Counted from the stretch's first letter, positions 22,001-34,178 are shown. The stretch: 64,000 nucleotides of DNA from Sphaerulina vaccinii (GCA_022570795.1 JAKUDP010000001.1:3348001-3412000), one strand, 5' to 3'. Notes: generated from the sequence alone by a model not told the origin. A program made the numbers and translations.

Positions 22001-24390
22001 TCTCTATGGAGTCGCACTCCACTCTTGCTGTCGCCATGAACCGACTCGGAGGCAAGTCCAACACCGGTGAAGGTGGTGAAGACCCAGAGCGCAGTCTTCC
22101 AATGGAAAACGGCGATACTATGCGATCGGCCATCAAGCAGATTGCTTCTGGACGTTTCGGTGTCACCAGCAACTACCTGGCTGATGCTGATGAGCTTCAG
22201 ATTAAGATGGCTCAAGGTGCTAAGCCTGGTGAGGGTGGTGAGCTCCCTGGCCACAAGGTTTCTGGCCCAATTGCCAAGACCCGTCACTCGACTCCAGGTG
22301 TCGGCCTCATCTCGCCACCTCCTCATCACGACATTTACTCCATTGAGGATTTGAAGCAGCTGATCTACGATTTAAAGTGCTCCAACCCACGATCTCGAGT
22401 GTCGGTCAAGCTTGTCTCCGAGACAGGTGTTGGTATCGTTGCGTCTGGTGTCGCAAAGGCCAAGGCTGACCACATTCTCATCTCTGGACACGACGGTGGT
22501 ACTGGTGCTTCCCGATGGACTGGTATCAAGTATGCTGGTTTGCCTTGGGAGCTTGGTCTTGCCGAGACCCATCAGACATTGGTCCTCAACGATCTACGTG
22601 GACGTGTCGTGGTCCAGACTGACGGCCAGCTTCGTACTGGTCGCGATGTCGCGCTCGCCTGTCTGCTTGGCGCTGAAGAGTTCGGATTCGCCACCACTCC
22701 TCTCATCGCCATGGGATGTATCATGATGCGCAAGTGGTAAGTCTCATCCGATCCCTGTCTCTCCATGTCATATGCTAACTATTCCACAGCCACTTGAACA
22801 CTTGCCCTGTCGGTATCGCAACCCAGGATCCTGAGCTCAGGAAGAAGTTCAAGGGCACGCCGGAGCACGTCATCAACTTCTTCTACTACGTCTCCAATGA
22901 GCTTCGTGCTGTCATGGCCAAGTTGGGCTTCCGCACTGTCAACGAGATGGTTGGCCACACCGAGATGCTCAAGGTCCGCGAAGATCTGCGCAACGCAAAG
23001 ACCGAGAACATCGACCTCAGCTTGATCTTGACTCCAGCACACACGCTCCGATCTGGCGTTGCCACCTACAACGTTCGCAAGCAGGACCACAAGCTGCACA
23101 CTCGCCTCGACAACAAGCTCATTTCCGAGTCAGAGCTTGCACTCGAGAAGGGTCTGCCATGTCGCATAGAGTGCAATATTGTCAACACTGATCGTGCACT
23201 CGGTGCTACTCTTTCCTACCACATCAGCAAGCGATATGGTGAGAAGGGTCTGCCAAATGACACCATCCACGCCAACATTCGAGGCTCCGCTGGTCAGTCC
23301 TTCGGCGCGTTCCTTGCCCCAGGTGTCACACTCGAGCTCGAGGGTGATGCCAACGACTATGTCGGCAAGGGTCTTTCTGGAGGTCGCTTGATCGTGTACC
23401 CACCACGATCTGCAGTGTTCAAGGCTGAGGAGAACGTCATCATCGGTAACGTCTGCTTGTACGGCGCTACTGCTGGTACATGCTTCTTCCGTGGTGTTGC
23501 AGCTGAGCGTTTCGCCGTCCGCAACTCAGGTGTCACTACTGTTGTGGAGGGTGTCGGTGACCACGGCTGTGAGTACATGACAGGAGGTCGTGTCGTTGTC
23601 CTTGGAAGCACTGGTCGCAACTTCGCTGCTGGTATGTCCGGAGGTATTGCCTACGTGCTTGACTTGCACAAGGACTTCGAGGGCAAGGTCAACCAAGAGA
23701 TGGTTGAGCTTTCCGGTCTCGAAGATCCACATGAGATTGCATTCTTGCGTGGTCTCATCGAGGATCACCACCACTACACCGGCTCTGAGCTTGCTGCTCG
23801 TATCCTTCTCGACTTCAACCGCGCTCTGCCACACTTTGTCAAGGTTCTCCCAACGGACTACAAGCGTGTCATGGAAGAGGAGGCACAGAAGGAGGCTGCA
23901 GCAAAGAAGGCTGCTTACCCTCTGCCTATCCTCCCAGGCAGTGCGGTTCGCAACCTGCACGAGACTTCTCGCGAGCACGAACACGCTGCTGAGAAGAAGA
24001 AGGCTAGCCTCGGTGATCTTGAGGAGAGCATCTCAGATGCGGCCCGAGAGAAGAAGCGATCGCTTGTTCTTGACAAGACCAAGGGCTTCATGAAGTACCA
24101 GCGACGTGCAGAGAAGTACCGACCAGCCAAGACCAGGACTCGTGACTGGGCTGAGCTGAGCACTCGTCTCAACGAGGACGAGCTCAAATACCAGACTGCC
24201 CGCTGCATGGACTGTGGTGTGCCATTCTGCCAGTCCGATACTGGATGTCCAATCTCGAACATCATCCCCAAGTGGAATGAGCTTGTTTTCCAGTAAGTGT
24301 CCCTCATATTTGTAGTATGTGCTGATTGTTATGCTAACCTTTCTCCACAGGGGCCAATGGAAGGACGCCTTGAACAGGCTGCTGATGACC

Positions 24391-24425
<35 letters not shown>

Positions 24426-25680
24426 AGCTCCTTGTGAGGGCGCCTGTGTGCTTGGCATCAACGAGGACCCAGTCGGCATCAAGTCTGTCGAATGCGCCAT
24501 CATCGATCGTGGTTTCGAGATGGGCTGGATGGTACCATCGCCACCAAAGATTCGCTCAGGCAAGACTGTCGCCATCATCGGATCTGGTCCCGCTGGACTG
24601 GCTTGCGCTGACCAGCTCAACAAGGCAGGCCACTCAGTGACCGTTTACGAGCGCTCCGACCGTGTTGGCGGCCTGCTCATGTACGGTATTCCCAACATGA
24701 AGCTCGACAAGAATGTCGTTCAGAGACGTGTCGACTTTTTGGCTGCCGAGGGCATCGAGTTCAAGACCGGGGTGTTCGTTGGCGAGGGAGAGATCACCTT
24801 CGATTCTCTCCGCAAGTCTAACGATGCTGTGGTAATGGCCACCGGATCCACGCTTGCTCGTGACCTCAAGATTCCAGGCCGCGACCTCAACGGCATTCAC
24901 TTCGCTATGCAGTTCTTGCACAAGAATACCAAGTCGCTCCTTGACTCCGAGCTCGCTGACAACGCATACATCTCTGCCAAGGGCAAGAATGTCATCGTCA
25001 TCGGTGGTGGTGATACTGGTAACGACTGCATTGGTACTTCCGTTCGACACGGTGCCAAGTCAGTGGTGAACTTCGAGTTGCTGCCACAGCCTCCTGCTCA
25101 GCGTGCCAACGACAACCCTTGGCCACAATGGCCTCGCATCTACCGTGTTGACTACGGCCACACCGAGGTCAAGACACACATGGGCCGTGATCCACGTGAA
25201 TTCTGCATTATGTCTAAGGACTTTGTGGATGATGGCTCTGGTAATGTCAAGGGTGTCAACATCAAGCGTCTCGAGTGGACTAAGAACTCCAACGGTGGCT
25301 GGGACATGAAGGAGATCGAGGGCAGCGAGCAGTTCTTCCCAGCCGAGCTCATCCTCATCTCCATGGGTTTCTTGTCGCCAGAAGACAAGGTCTTCGAGGG
25401 CCAGATTGAGCTTGACGGTCGCAAGAACATCAAGACTCCTCCAGGACACTACAATACCAACATGGAGGGTGTCTTCGCTGCAGGTGATTGTCGTCGTGGT
25501 CAATCCCTCATCGTGTGGGGCATCAACGAGGGTCGCATGTGCGCCCGTGACGTCGACTCTTACCTGACTGGTGTCGGCACGATGCTCCCTGTCACTGGTG
25601 GTATCGTCAAGCGACCACCATACGAGCTGCTCTCCAAGCAGACCGACGCTCCAAAGGAGTTGATCACCGCTGCCGCATAA
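19097..25680 (+). CDS. GLT1: NADH-dependent glutamate synthase (GOGAT), single-chain
   Basis: Makes two glutamates from glutamine and 2-oxoglutarate using NADH. The model is join(19097..19328, 19385..22736, 22790..24292, 24351..25680), 2138 residues, with introns of 53-58 bp. A propeptide of about 57 residues precedes Cys58 (DACGVGFAAH), the N-terminal nucleophile of the glutaminase domain. The FMN/synthase core carries GGKSNTGEGGEDPE and KPGEGGELPGHKV. The 3Fe-4S cysteines are 1189, 1195 and 1200 (GCIMMRKCHLNTCPVG); intron 2 splits the Cys1195 codon. The GXGXG domain spans roughly 1290-1500. The fused beta part has the 4Fe-4S cysteines (ARCMDCGVPFCQSDTGCP; RVCPAPCEGAC), an FAD fold (VAIIGSGPAGLACADQL) and an NADH fold (VIVIGGGDTGNDCIG). 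Length and domain order are standard for fungi. Confidence 0.97.
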
Positions 25681-26294
25681 GAAATTGCAGCTACGACGAC
25701 GAGTATATTTTGAGCATTTTTCAAGAATTTCACGCATGATGGAGGCTACCCATGCAACAGATACCCTTTTGAAAGCGTTAGGAAGTCGATAGAGAACAGC
25801 ATAGCATTACATTCTTGTCTGCTGAAGACCATAGAATGATGCATAAGCAAAGAAGTCGGATTCGCGAAAACACTGTACGATGGATCGCTACGAAATGGGT
25901 TGATGAAGGTGAATTTACGACTAATGAGATACCAAAAAGAGGACAAAATGTGGGATGGATTTGCTTTTTGAGTACACGATCTGATATGCTTTGCACATAT
26001 CCTGATGAGATTTGAGAAACTGCGAGATTTGTTTTAGCATTCGTTTATATAGCACAATCAAGCGAATTGTACGCTTAACATCACTTCCCTACTTTTCGAA
26101 TCGTTCTCGCCAAATGTCTGATGGCTGTGCCATTGTGAGGTTCACAAGCATCTTGAGAGAGCAAGCCCTTCTCGTGGAATGCTCTTCAATATCAAAAACA
26201 TCGCATCCTAGGTTGTCGATGATAGTGTCAAGTTATAGGCCTAGCTATACAAAAGATACTTCAACGAGGCTATACAAGATCTCGAACATTCTGT
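25681..26294. other. AT-richer convergent intergenic spacer
   Basis: Lies between the 3' ends of GLT1 (+) and the receptor gene (-) and is visibly more AT-rich than its surroundings. It should hold both 3' UTRs and terminators. I see no gene, repeat or RNA. Confidence 0.6.
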
Positions 26295-28391
26295 TCATAT
26301 AGTAGAAAGCGTATGGCTAGACGACATTCCTTCCTCCGTCAAAATCTGATGCGCGTTCGCCAAATCTGCCAATTTCTCCTCCTCGGACTTCGAACGATCG
26401 TCCAACGCTGGTCTCTCTTTCGTCTCTTGTGACAAAGGCAGTAGATTCGGTTGGAGCAAGCTCAAACGTGGATTCAGCGGCGGTATTGGTGCCCCTGCTG
26501 CAGACGAGTCTGTAGATATACTGCTGTCCGAATAGTTGGTCGTCGAGTAGCTCTGCGAAGGCGCAGTATTTGGTCGACTTGATGACTCTCGCGGCCTTCC
26601 TTGAAGCTCAAGGTCATGCACGCCTTCGTTGCGGTCTACGTACTGCAACTGAGCTGTGATCGGCTCGTCAGGAGGGTCGTGGATTTCGAGTCGGAGACGA
26701 TTCTGATGATCGTGGTAAAGGATGTCCGGCTCGCGAATGGTGTTGCTGGAAGCTCTGTAGCTGATGTTGCGAGCTGACGTTATCGCTGAATTACGAGTAC
26801 CAGTTGTTGCTGAGTGGCGGGTCGCTGTTGTTGCCGAACTTCGAAGCGTAGATCGGTGCGGCTCAATCCTCTCGATTATAGGTTCGAAAGATGAGCGGTG
26901 TTTTAGAGCAAACGAGTTATGCGATGAGCGTTGCACTATTGGTGGAGTTGCACTCTCATCGTCAGAAATGTAGTCTTTCTCAGCGGAATCTGGATGTTCG
27001 CCTTTCTCCAGGTCTGGAAGATTTCGTGGAGTATGAATGCCCGCAAAGTCATGCCTCTCAGGAATCTGGAGTGGAGCTGATATTCGGATACTCTCGCGTG
27101 AAGGTTTCTTGGAGGCAAGCGGGCTGAAGTTGTTCGTTGCAGCTCTCCATAGCTGTTGTGTTCCAGGCACACAACACCAGATCAGACTTAGGTACGCCTC
27201 AATAGCACTGTAGAGACCAGCGAAGCTGTAGTAGTAGGTGGCGTTGAAGGTCCTCGTGAAGTCGTGTAGATAAAAGACACGCGTGATGCTCATGGCTAGA
27301 ACAGCTAGGCCAACGAGCAATACGAAGCATATTCTGTATCACGTTAGCGTAGGTCTTCACAATTCAGCCGCCAAGACATAAGACTCACCCGACTCTCTTC
27401 GCCCATGTCAAGTCTAGCTTCACTATGTGGCGTGCTGGCAGCACGAGCACAAGCACGTTCAGTGCAATGTCCGTTCCATCGAGTGCCCAAAGCAGTGCCT
27501 GCCTGTCAACGCATTGTCCTTGGGAACCAGAGTCGTCAAATCGGGTCCACTGCGAGGTTATTGGCCGACACTGAGCGATAATGGCGACCTCGAAGGCTAT
27601 GAGAGCTGCACCGAGCAGAGCTAGTGCAATCCAGTAAAGCATCCGGAACACGGATTTCTCGCTCCAGCTTCGTAGATAGAATAGAACCAAGGATATCTTG
27701 GTGCCAAAGATCACGAATACATACATTACACTCGCAATATAAAACCACTACTATGGTCAGCACTTCTTGCATGTAGTGAGTCCTCGGCTTTGTACTAACC
27801 ATGTGGAATTTCATGATACTTTCAATTCCAAGTGTCCAGATGTCTCTTCCCTCGCCGTACTTCACCGAGTAGTAAGTTACCACAGTGATAGCAGTCAAGG
27901 GCGCGGAACACAGGATAGCCATGAAGTCGTCCCAGCCATAGCCTGATCCTCCCAGCGATGAAACTCGAGCTGCAAGTCTAGCAAGCAGGCAAAGTCCAGC
28001 AACACCATAGAGAACATATGCAACTATAGCCACCAGCTGGCCTCTATCTCGCGTAGGCAAGTTACACGTCTCGGCCTGGAACTTGCTGGCTTCCAACTGG
28101 CCCGGGTATGGGCATCCGGTCATTAGGCACTCTGTCCAGGTGTCTTGAACATCGGTATCGTCGCAGAAACATGATTGTGAGGGTCGACAAGCATACTGCG
28201 TGAAGACCAGGTTCGCACATTGTAGCTACACAAAACATATTAGTAGGGTGTCGCAACCAGACTAAAGAACTCCATACCGCGCAGGTCGACAGCCCGCTGA
28301 CCGCCGCAGTATCGACCAAAGTCTGACCAGCGACTCTCCCGGCGGTCAACGCCGCACAAATGAGCAACCCAAGCCCAGCTGAGGACCTCAT
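26295..28391 (-). CDS. Pth11-like CFEM-domain seven-helix receptor
   Basis: Plasma-membrane G-protein-coupled-receptor-like protein of the Pezizomycotina Pth11 class. The model is complement(join(26295..27333, 27389..27747, 27800..28225, 28278..28391)), 645 residues, introns 52-55 bp. A signal peptide (MRSSAGLGLLICAALTAGRVAG) is followed by a CFEM domain with eight cysteines at 37, 41, 51, 57, 59, 71, 76 and 92. The Asp that coordinates haem in secreted CFEM proteins, expected just before CxC, is absent (RPSQSCFC), which fits a receptor rather than a haem scavenger. Seven hydrophobic helices run from about 100 to 370 (LVAIVAYVLYGVAGLCLLA; WFYIASVMYVFVIFGTKISL). The tail of about 275 residues is Ser/Thr-rich and holds a short tandem repeat (TRHSATTGTRNSAIT). 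An upstream in-frame Met at 28457 exists, but 28391 gives the proper signal peptide. The ligand is unknown. Confidence 0.9.
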
Positions 28392-30656
28392 GTTGAGGCC
28401 GAAGAGGTTGCGACTCTGTCGCGAGGTGATGGTGGCTGAGGACGCCAGGTCAAGCACATCGCGAAGAGGTCCTCGGCGCGACTTTTACAGCATGACATGA
28501 TGTACTGCCCACTCGACCGATGGTATGCGTGCTTCTTCGATCTGGCACTGCTTGTTGTCGACTCATGGCGAGCGTTAGGTGTGAATGCGTGGCGTCTGAA
28601 TGCCGATCGCAGCAGCTGAAGTTCTACCTATCATGAGTGCGGATTGTGAGAAGAGTTAGACTGGCTATTCTGCGGCTCCGTTCGTGCGCTGTAATGGTGT
28701 CGAGCATTGTCCTTCATGCTGCGACCTGAGAAGAATCATCGTCTCCCTGTACTGTGTGTTCAGCAACATGCCGATAACATCATCGTCCCTCGATGTGTTC
28801 CTGGCGACTCGTGGATTGCTTGAAGTGCATAGTGACCGCCTATCACCTGCGTTGCCGCGACGGCAGTGCCTGACGATGGACGCTGTCGCTGACTCGCATG
28901 GTGTCGATGATCAGTGTGGTTGGATATCAAAAACGTCGAACTAAGCAGATTCGAGCTGTTCCACAACATCATCCACATGAAGCCACGGATTTGTGCCATC
29001 GCAATTTTTTCATTGGTGTCAGAGCGATGGCTAGATGTGGATTGAGATGTGGATTCTGTGCTACTCATGTGCAGCTGCTCTCTTCTCATCAACGCGACGA
29101 AAAGGACGTGCACCATATTCACCCACGTACCTGCGTCTACCTTCGCCTTTGGCCCCACCATGTCCATTGATATTGAGCTACTCCTGCGACACTACAATCA
29201 AGAGCTATGAACGGTCCACCGCTCGAACAGAGAGATCTACCATAGGAGCACAATTTGATCAGCATGATCCCCTCTGCCAGATGGGGAGTGCAAGATGCTT
29301 CCAGACATTGCAACAAAATGGCTAAGGGCTCTGGTGATGGTGGTTCTGATGGTCATGTGTCAAGAGCCCGGCGCGATATACCAGCTGGATCGCATGGAGG
29401 CAGTCCTGAAGAACGACAAGCATTCCATGGGGATCTGCGACATTCAGAATATGGACAGGACTGATAGATGAGCGTCTAGTGGTCTGCCTGACAAGCTTGG
29501 CTATTGAGCGCGACTTCCGCGTGACATGTTCTCGCAGGCAGCATCATGGGTATGATATGTTCCAAGATCTACTTGGATCGTGGTCTTCTCGGATGGCTTT
29601 CTACGTCTGGTCACAGTCTCCTCCATTTGCTTGCAAAGCTGATTTATGCATTCAAAATCGCATGGTCGGCGATCGATGCTAGGAGAGCATGAATGCATAG
29701 GGTGACCTCGGACCAGAATCCGAGAATACCAAGACCTGATAGACCCGAGAACATGATCATAAGAAGATTTGATAGATTCGTGGAGAAACTAGCATAGAAA
29801 GAGTTTGACTTGGCTTCACTTGGGTCGTGTTCATCAAGTCAACGAGCATGCTGCCGTCTCATATCGCTGCCATGGACTATCACAGCAGCAGTCTCTGAAA
29901 TCCTTGTGCCTTGCTGATCCTACAACGTCTTTGCTCTGAGCTGCATGGGTTGCAACGAGGACGTGAGAGGTGGAATACAGCACCAACCAGCATCCCACAG
30001 CAACCGAAGCTGACCATGAAAAGAGAAGCGGGCTCCATGTCGTATTGCAAAGCCACTTAGTGTCAGCTTGATCGCAAGGCTCTCTTCAATCTCAGAAGCA
30101 TCAAGCGTTCGAAGGCAGAACCAGCGTGCAGCTGCAACTCTCACATTGAGCGAGCTTTAAGGTTCAGCACAACGACTTGACCACTCCGTCTGAGTATGCA
30201 GATAGGCTTGTCGATGGATTCTGCTTAGAGCAGCTTAGACAATGCCGCATCTTTAAGAGATATGTCTGGTGGTATGATAGCAGCACAGCCTGGTGCGCTG
30301 AAACTCATCGTGGGGTAGGAGTGTTGGATTGGTGACAGCGCTGAGTAAGAATCGGCATCCGCGACTAAAAGTTCTTGATAGTAGATAGAGGAGACGAGGA
30401 CAGTGCAAGAGAGGAAGATTGAGACGAGGACAGTGAAAGAGAGCAAGATTGAAAGGTGAAGGCGAAGTTCATTTGAAGTCTTCTTCTCATTGTTGAGGCC
30501 AATGTCTTCACGGCCTTCGCTAAATTACATCAAGAGGATGCGCTGCTTTTGTGCCCATCCTTTTCCATTCGTAGCATCATGAATCCCAAGCTCTAACCCT
30601 GTATGAACGCCATGCCATGCAAGTCAGTGGTATCTTAAGAAAGAGGTGCGAAGCAT
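28392..30656. other. Gene-free interval, about 2.3 kb
   Basis: Upstream region of the receptor gene and 3' flank of HSP70. The open frames on both strands are short, overlapping and unrecognisable. The only structure I see is a 30-bp tandem duplication at 30391-30450, listed separately. Confidence 0.55.
30391..30450. repeat. 30-bp imperfect tandem duplication
   Basis: Two adjacent 30-bp units (30391-30420 and 30421-30450) both start AGACGAGGACAGTG and end AAGATTG, with two mismatches between them. It is non-coding and lies just beyond the HSP70 3' end. Confidence 0.85.
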
Positions 30657-32106
30657 TTAGTCAACCTCCTCGACGGTCGGGCCATCATCGTGCGATCCGC
30701 CAGGAGCAGCTCCTGCGCCAGGGAACCCGGCACCACCAGGCATGCCTCCTGGCATTCCGCCCTCTCCGCCACCAGCGCCGTAGAGCTTGACCATTATCGG
30801 ATTCGCAATTCCCTCGAGCTCCTTCTGCATCGATTCGAACTAATGAAGATGTTAGCAAAGATCCATGAGCGACAGTGATGGGAAATGGTACTTACCTCGT
30901 CTTTGCTCGCGCTCGCGCTGTCGTCTAGCCAAGCGACAGTCTCGTCAATCTTAGCCTTGAGGGTCTCCTTGTCGGAGGCCTCAAGCTTCTCCTCGGTCTT
31001 TGGATCGCCGAGGGTGGTGCGGAGTGAGTATGCGTACGACTCGAGTGCGTTCTTGGCCTGGATGCGGGCAGCCTCTGCCTCATCCTCGTCCTTGTACTTC
31101 TCAGCCTCAGCCAACATACGCTCGATCTCCTCCTTGGACAAGCGACCCTTGTCGTTGGTGATGACGATCTTGTTGGTCTTGCCGGTACCCTTCTCGAGAG
31201 CGGAGACGTTCATGATACCGTTGGCATCGACATCGAAGGTGACCTCGATCTGTGGGACACCACGAGGAGCAGGTGGGATACCAGTAAGCTCGAACTTGCC
31301 GAGAAGGTTGTTGTCCTTAGTGCGAGCACGCTCACCCTCGAAGACCTGAATGAGCACACCAGGCTGGTTGTCGGAGAAGGTGGAGAACACCTCGGACTTC
31401 TTGGTTGGGATGGTAGTGTTGCGCTTGATAAGAGGAGTCATGACACCACCAGCAGTCTCGATACCGAGGGAAAGCGGCGCGACATCGAGCAGGAGGATCT
31501 CGTTGGTGGACTTGCTGGAAGTGTCACCAGACAGGATGGCGGCCTGGACAGCAGCACCGTAGGCGACAGCCTCGTCTGGGTTGATGGAGCGGTTTGGCTC
31601 CTTGCCGTTGAAGAAGTCAGAGACCATCTTCTGGATCTTTGGGATACGGGTGGAACCACCAACGAGGACGATCTCGTGGACGGAGGACTTGTCGATCTTG
31701 GCATCGCGAAGAGTGCGCTCGACTGGCTCCATGGTGGAGCGGAAGAGGTCCTGGCAGAGCTCCTCGAATCGGGCACGGGTGATGGATGTGTAGAAGTCGA
31801 TACCCTCGTACAGCGAGTCGATCTCGATGGAGGTCTGGGCGGAGGAAGAAAGCGTGCGCTTGGCTCTCTCGCAAGCAGTACGGAGACGGCGGAGGGCACG
31901 AGCGTTGGAGGTGAGGTCCTTCTTGTGTTTTCTCTTGAATTCCTACCGATTTTCATTAGCAGCTGATCATCATATGATGGGAGAATTGATTGTGCGAACT
32001 TACATTGACGAAGTGGTTGACGAGGCGGTTGTCGAAGTCCTCACCACCCAAGTGAGTGTCACCGGCAGTAGACTTGACCTCGAAGATACCCTCCTCAATG
32101 GTGAGA

Positions 32107-32147
<41 letters not shown>

Positions 32148-32726
32148 CACGTTGCGCTCACCCTCAGTCTTCTTATCGAGACCGTAGGCGATGGCAGCGG
32201 CAGTTGGCTCGTTGATGATACGGAGGACGTTCAAGCCAGCAATGAGACCAGCATCCTTGGTTGCTTGTCTCTGCGAGTCGTTGAAGTATGCTGGAACAGT
32301 GACGACAGCGTTGTTGACTGTGCCACCAAGGTATGACTCTGCGGTCTCTCGCATCTTGGTGAGGATCATGGAGGAGATCTCCTCTGGTGTGAATGTCTTC
32401 TCCTCGCCCTTGAACTCGACTTGAACAACTGGCTTGCCGGCCTTCTCCACGACCTTGAAAGGAAAGTGCTTCATGTCGGCCTGCACCTCTGGGTCTGCGA
32501 ACTTGCGTCCGATTAATCGCTTGGCATCGAAGACTGTGTTGATTGGGTTCATGGCGACTTGGTTCTTTGCGGAGTCACCGATGAGGCGCTCTGTGTCGGT
32601 GAAGGCAACGAACGAGGGCGTTGTTCGGTTACCCTGGTCGTTGGCAATGATCTCAATACGGTCATCTCTGAAGATACCCACGCAGGAGTACGTGGTACCC
32701 AAATCGATACCGATTGCTGGTGCCAT
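30657..32726 (-). CDS. HSP70: Cytosolic Hsp70 chaperone (SSA type)
   Basis: ATP-driven cytosolic/nuclear chaperone. The model is complement(join(30657..30839, 30896..31942, 32004..32726)), 650 residues. Introns of 56 and 61 bp are both phase 0. The N-terminus (MAPAIGIDLGTTYSCVGIF) and the ATPase signatures IFDLGGGTFDVS and IVLVGGSTRIPKIQ are intact. The C-terminus has a GGMP-rich lid (GGMPGGMPGGAGFPG) and ends PTVEEVD, the EEVD tail that binds TPR co-chaperones; this marks it as cytosolic rather than ER or mitochondrial. There is no targeting peptide. A perfect heat shock element lies about 205-217 bp upstream, consistent with stress induction. An antisense open frame reads through the gene and is a shadow. 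Confidence 0.97.
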
Positions 32727-32930
32727 GATGTCGGTTTCTGTCGTATGCAAGTGTGGTAGGTAGGTGTGGTTATTAGAGAAGTGAGAAAGTGTGAAAACTG
32801 AAGACTCGATGAAGGTGAGAGTCGAATTTGTGTTGTGTTGTGTGGAAGAGAAGGCTCTGTTGAGGCTCTTGGAAGATATTATAGCTGCTGCGACATCATC
32901 GGTGGGGAATTTCTTCGACAGAACCGTTCG

Positions 32931-32943
32931 GAAGTTTCGAGAA
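32931..32943 (-). promoter_or_regulatory. Heat shock element (GAAnnTTCnnGAA)
   Basis: GAAGTTTCGAGAA is a perfect three-unit inverted array of the HSF1 pentamer, placed 205-217 bp upstream of the HSP70 start. A further TTC one base too close (32927-32929) and more GAA/TTC units near 32907-32923 extend a looser cluster. Confidence 0.75.
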
Positions 32944-33858
32944 GACTTGAGGCTCAGACACCACCAGATGGCACGAGAAGGCACGAGTTATCGCTCGTAG
33001 ATTCGACCAATATGATGCTATGATCATCGTTCATACCTTTTGATTCTTTTCCATTCAGCCAAAAGTGATTATGGGGTTATCTCGTCGTTCCTCGACTTGC
33101 TTCACTTTCTGAGCGTGGTGGATATCGAGCTCAATGAGGTAAGCGTCGCTGGAATATGAGGCTTGCAGGGCTGTGGCTGTGACTGTGGCAACGTTGGGTC
33201 TTTGTTCTACATCACCACGGCGACCGAGCAGATTCTGCAGGCGAAATGGTTTGCTCCTGCAAGCGACAGCATGCGCACCGATCGCGAGACTCAGCAGCAA
33301 TAATGTGCAGTAACCATTCTCATAATTCTCACAAGCACCGCGGCGTTGCAAGTAGTCCCCATCTCCGGACAACATTCGACCGTGATTCAGAGAGTCTACG
33401 ACAACATGCGTCAGCAGCGTGATGACTGGGCCACAAGAGCAGCTCAGATTCAACTCCGCTAGCTATTCGTCCTCAGGGACTGCAGGATTGTCCACCATCA
33501 TGCTCAAGCTTTATCATTCAAGTCTGCCTGGGTTGCTATCATTGAATATGCAGTTGCCATCTTCATCAACGCAGCACTGATAGTACAATGATGTTGTACG
33601 CAGGAGTCCCATGGCTTCCACTCACCTGTGACGGAATGGACATTCGGTACGACTATATATCTTGGTCGTGAATCAGTCATAACACTGTAAAGATCGTACA
33701 TACTTGGAGGCGAGGTTGAACCTCAAGAACTCTCCAAGCGCGGCCAGTGTGGCTCTTTGGTCTACCGCAACATGATCAACCACAGACAATCTTCCACGAT
33801 AAACGCGCAATCCTCTATCATTCGACATATCACGCGGCCGTCACCTGAGACCTCCTGA
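32944..33858. other. Interval between the HSP70 promoter and the small coiled-coil gene
   Basis: No gene is assigned. A minus-strand frame at 33055-33453 has a hydrophobic stretch resembling a signal peptide (LLLLSLAIGAHAVA), but no good Met stands just before it; see findings. Confidence 0.4.
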
Positions 33859-34178
33859 TCATCGGAAGTGCACCCTGGCCTTGTACTCGTGTATGCGAGC
33901 CTTCAGCCGTTCGTATTCATTCATCAGAAAAGAGTAATCGGATCTAATCTGTCGATTCTCTTGCTGAAGCTTGCGGACCTCGAGACTCTTTCGATAGAGC
34001 TGGTCATCGCGGTGCCGAATGCCTCTCCGGAGTTGTTCGATTGCTCTTGTCAGGACTGGCACCTGGAGTCGACATTAGTCGCATGCCTACAAGATCAACG
34101 AGCAGGAGTTCATACATCAGTGCCGTAATAACGTCGGCAGACCTCGTCTGCGTAGGATGTTGCGTATCTGTGTGGCAT
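33859..34178 (-). CDS. Candidate small coiled-coil protein (88 residues)
   Basis: Hand-built two-exon model, complement(join(33859..34062, 34116..34178)). Exon 1 encodes 21 residues (MPHRYATSYADEVCRRYYGT then D). It ends at a GTATGA donor, and a 53-bp intron with a CTAAT branch-like sequence ends CCAG just before exon 2; both junctions are phase 0. Exon 2 is almost entirely charged alpha-helix with Leu/Ile at heptad spacing (IEQLRRGIRHRDDQLYRKSL, then EVRKLQQENRQIRSDYSFLM), typical of a coiled coil. I recognise no family. The clean splice geometry and protein-like composition favour a real gene; small size and isolation leave doubt. No signal or membrane segment is visible. Confidence 0.45.
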
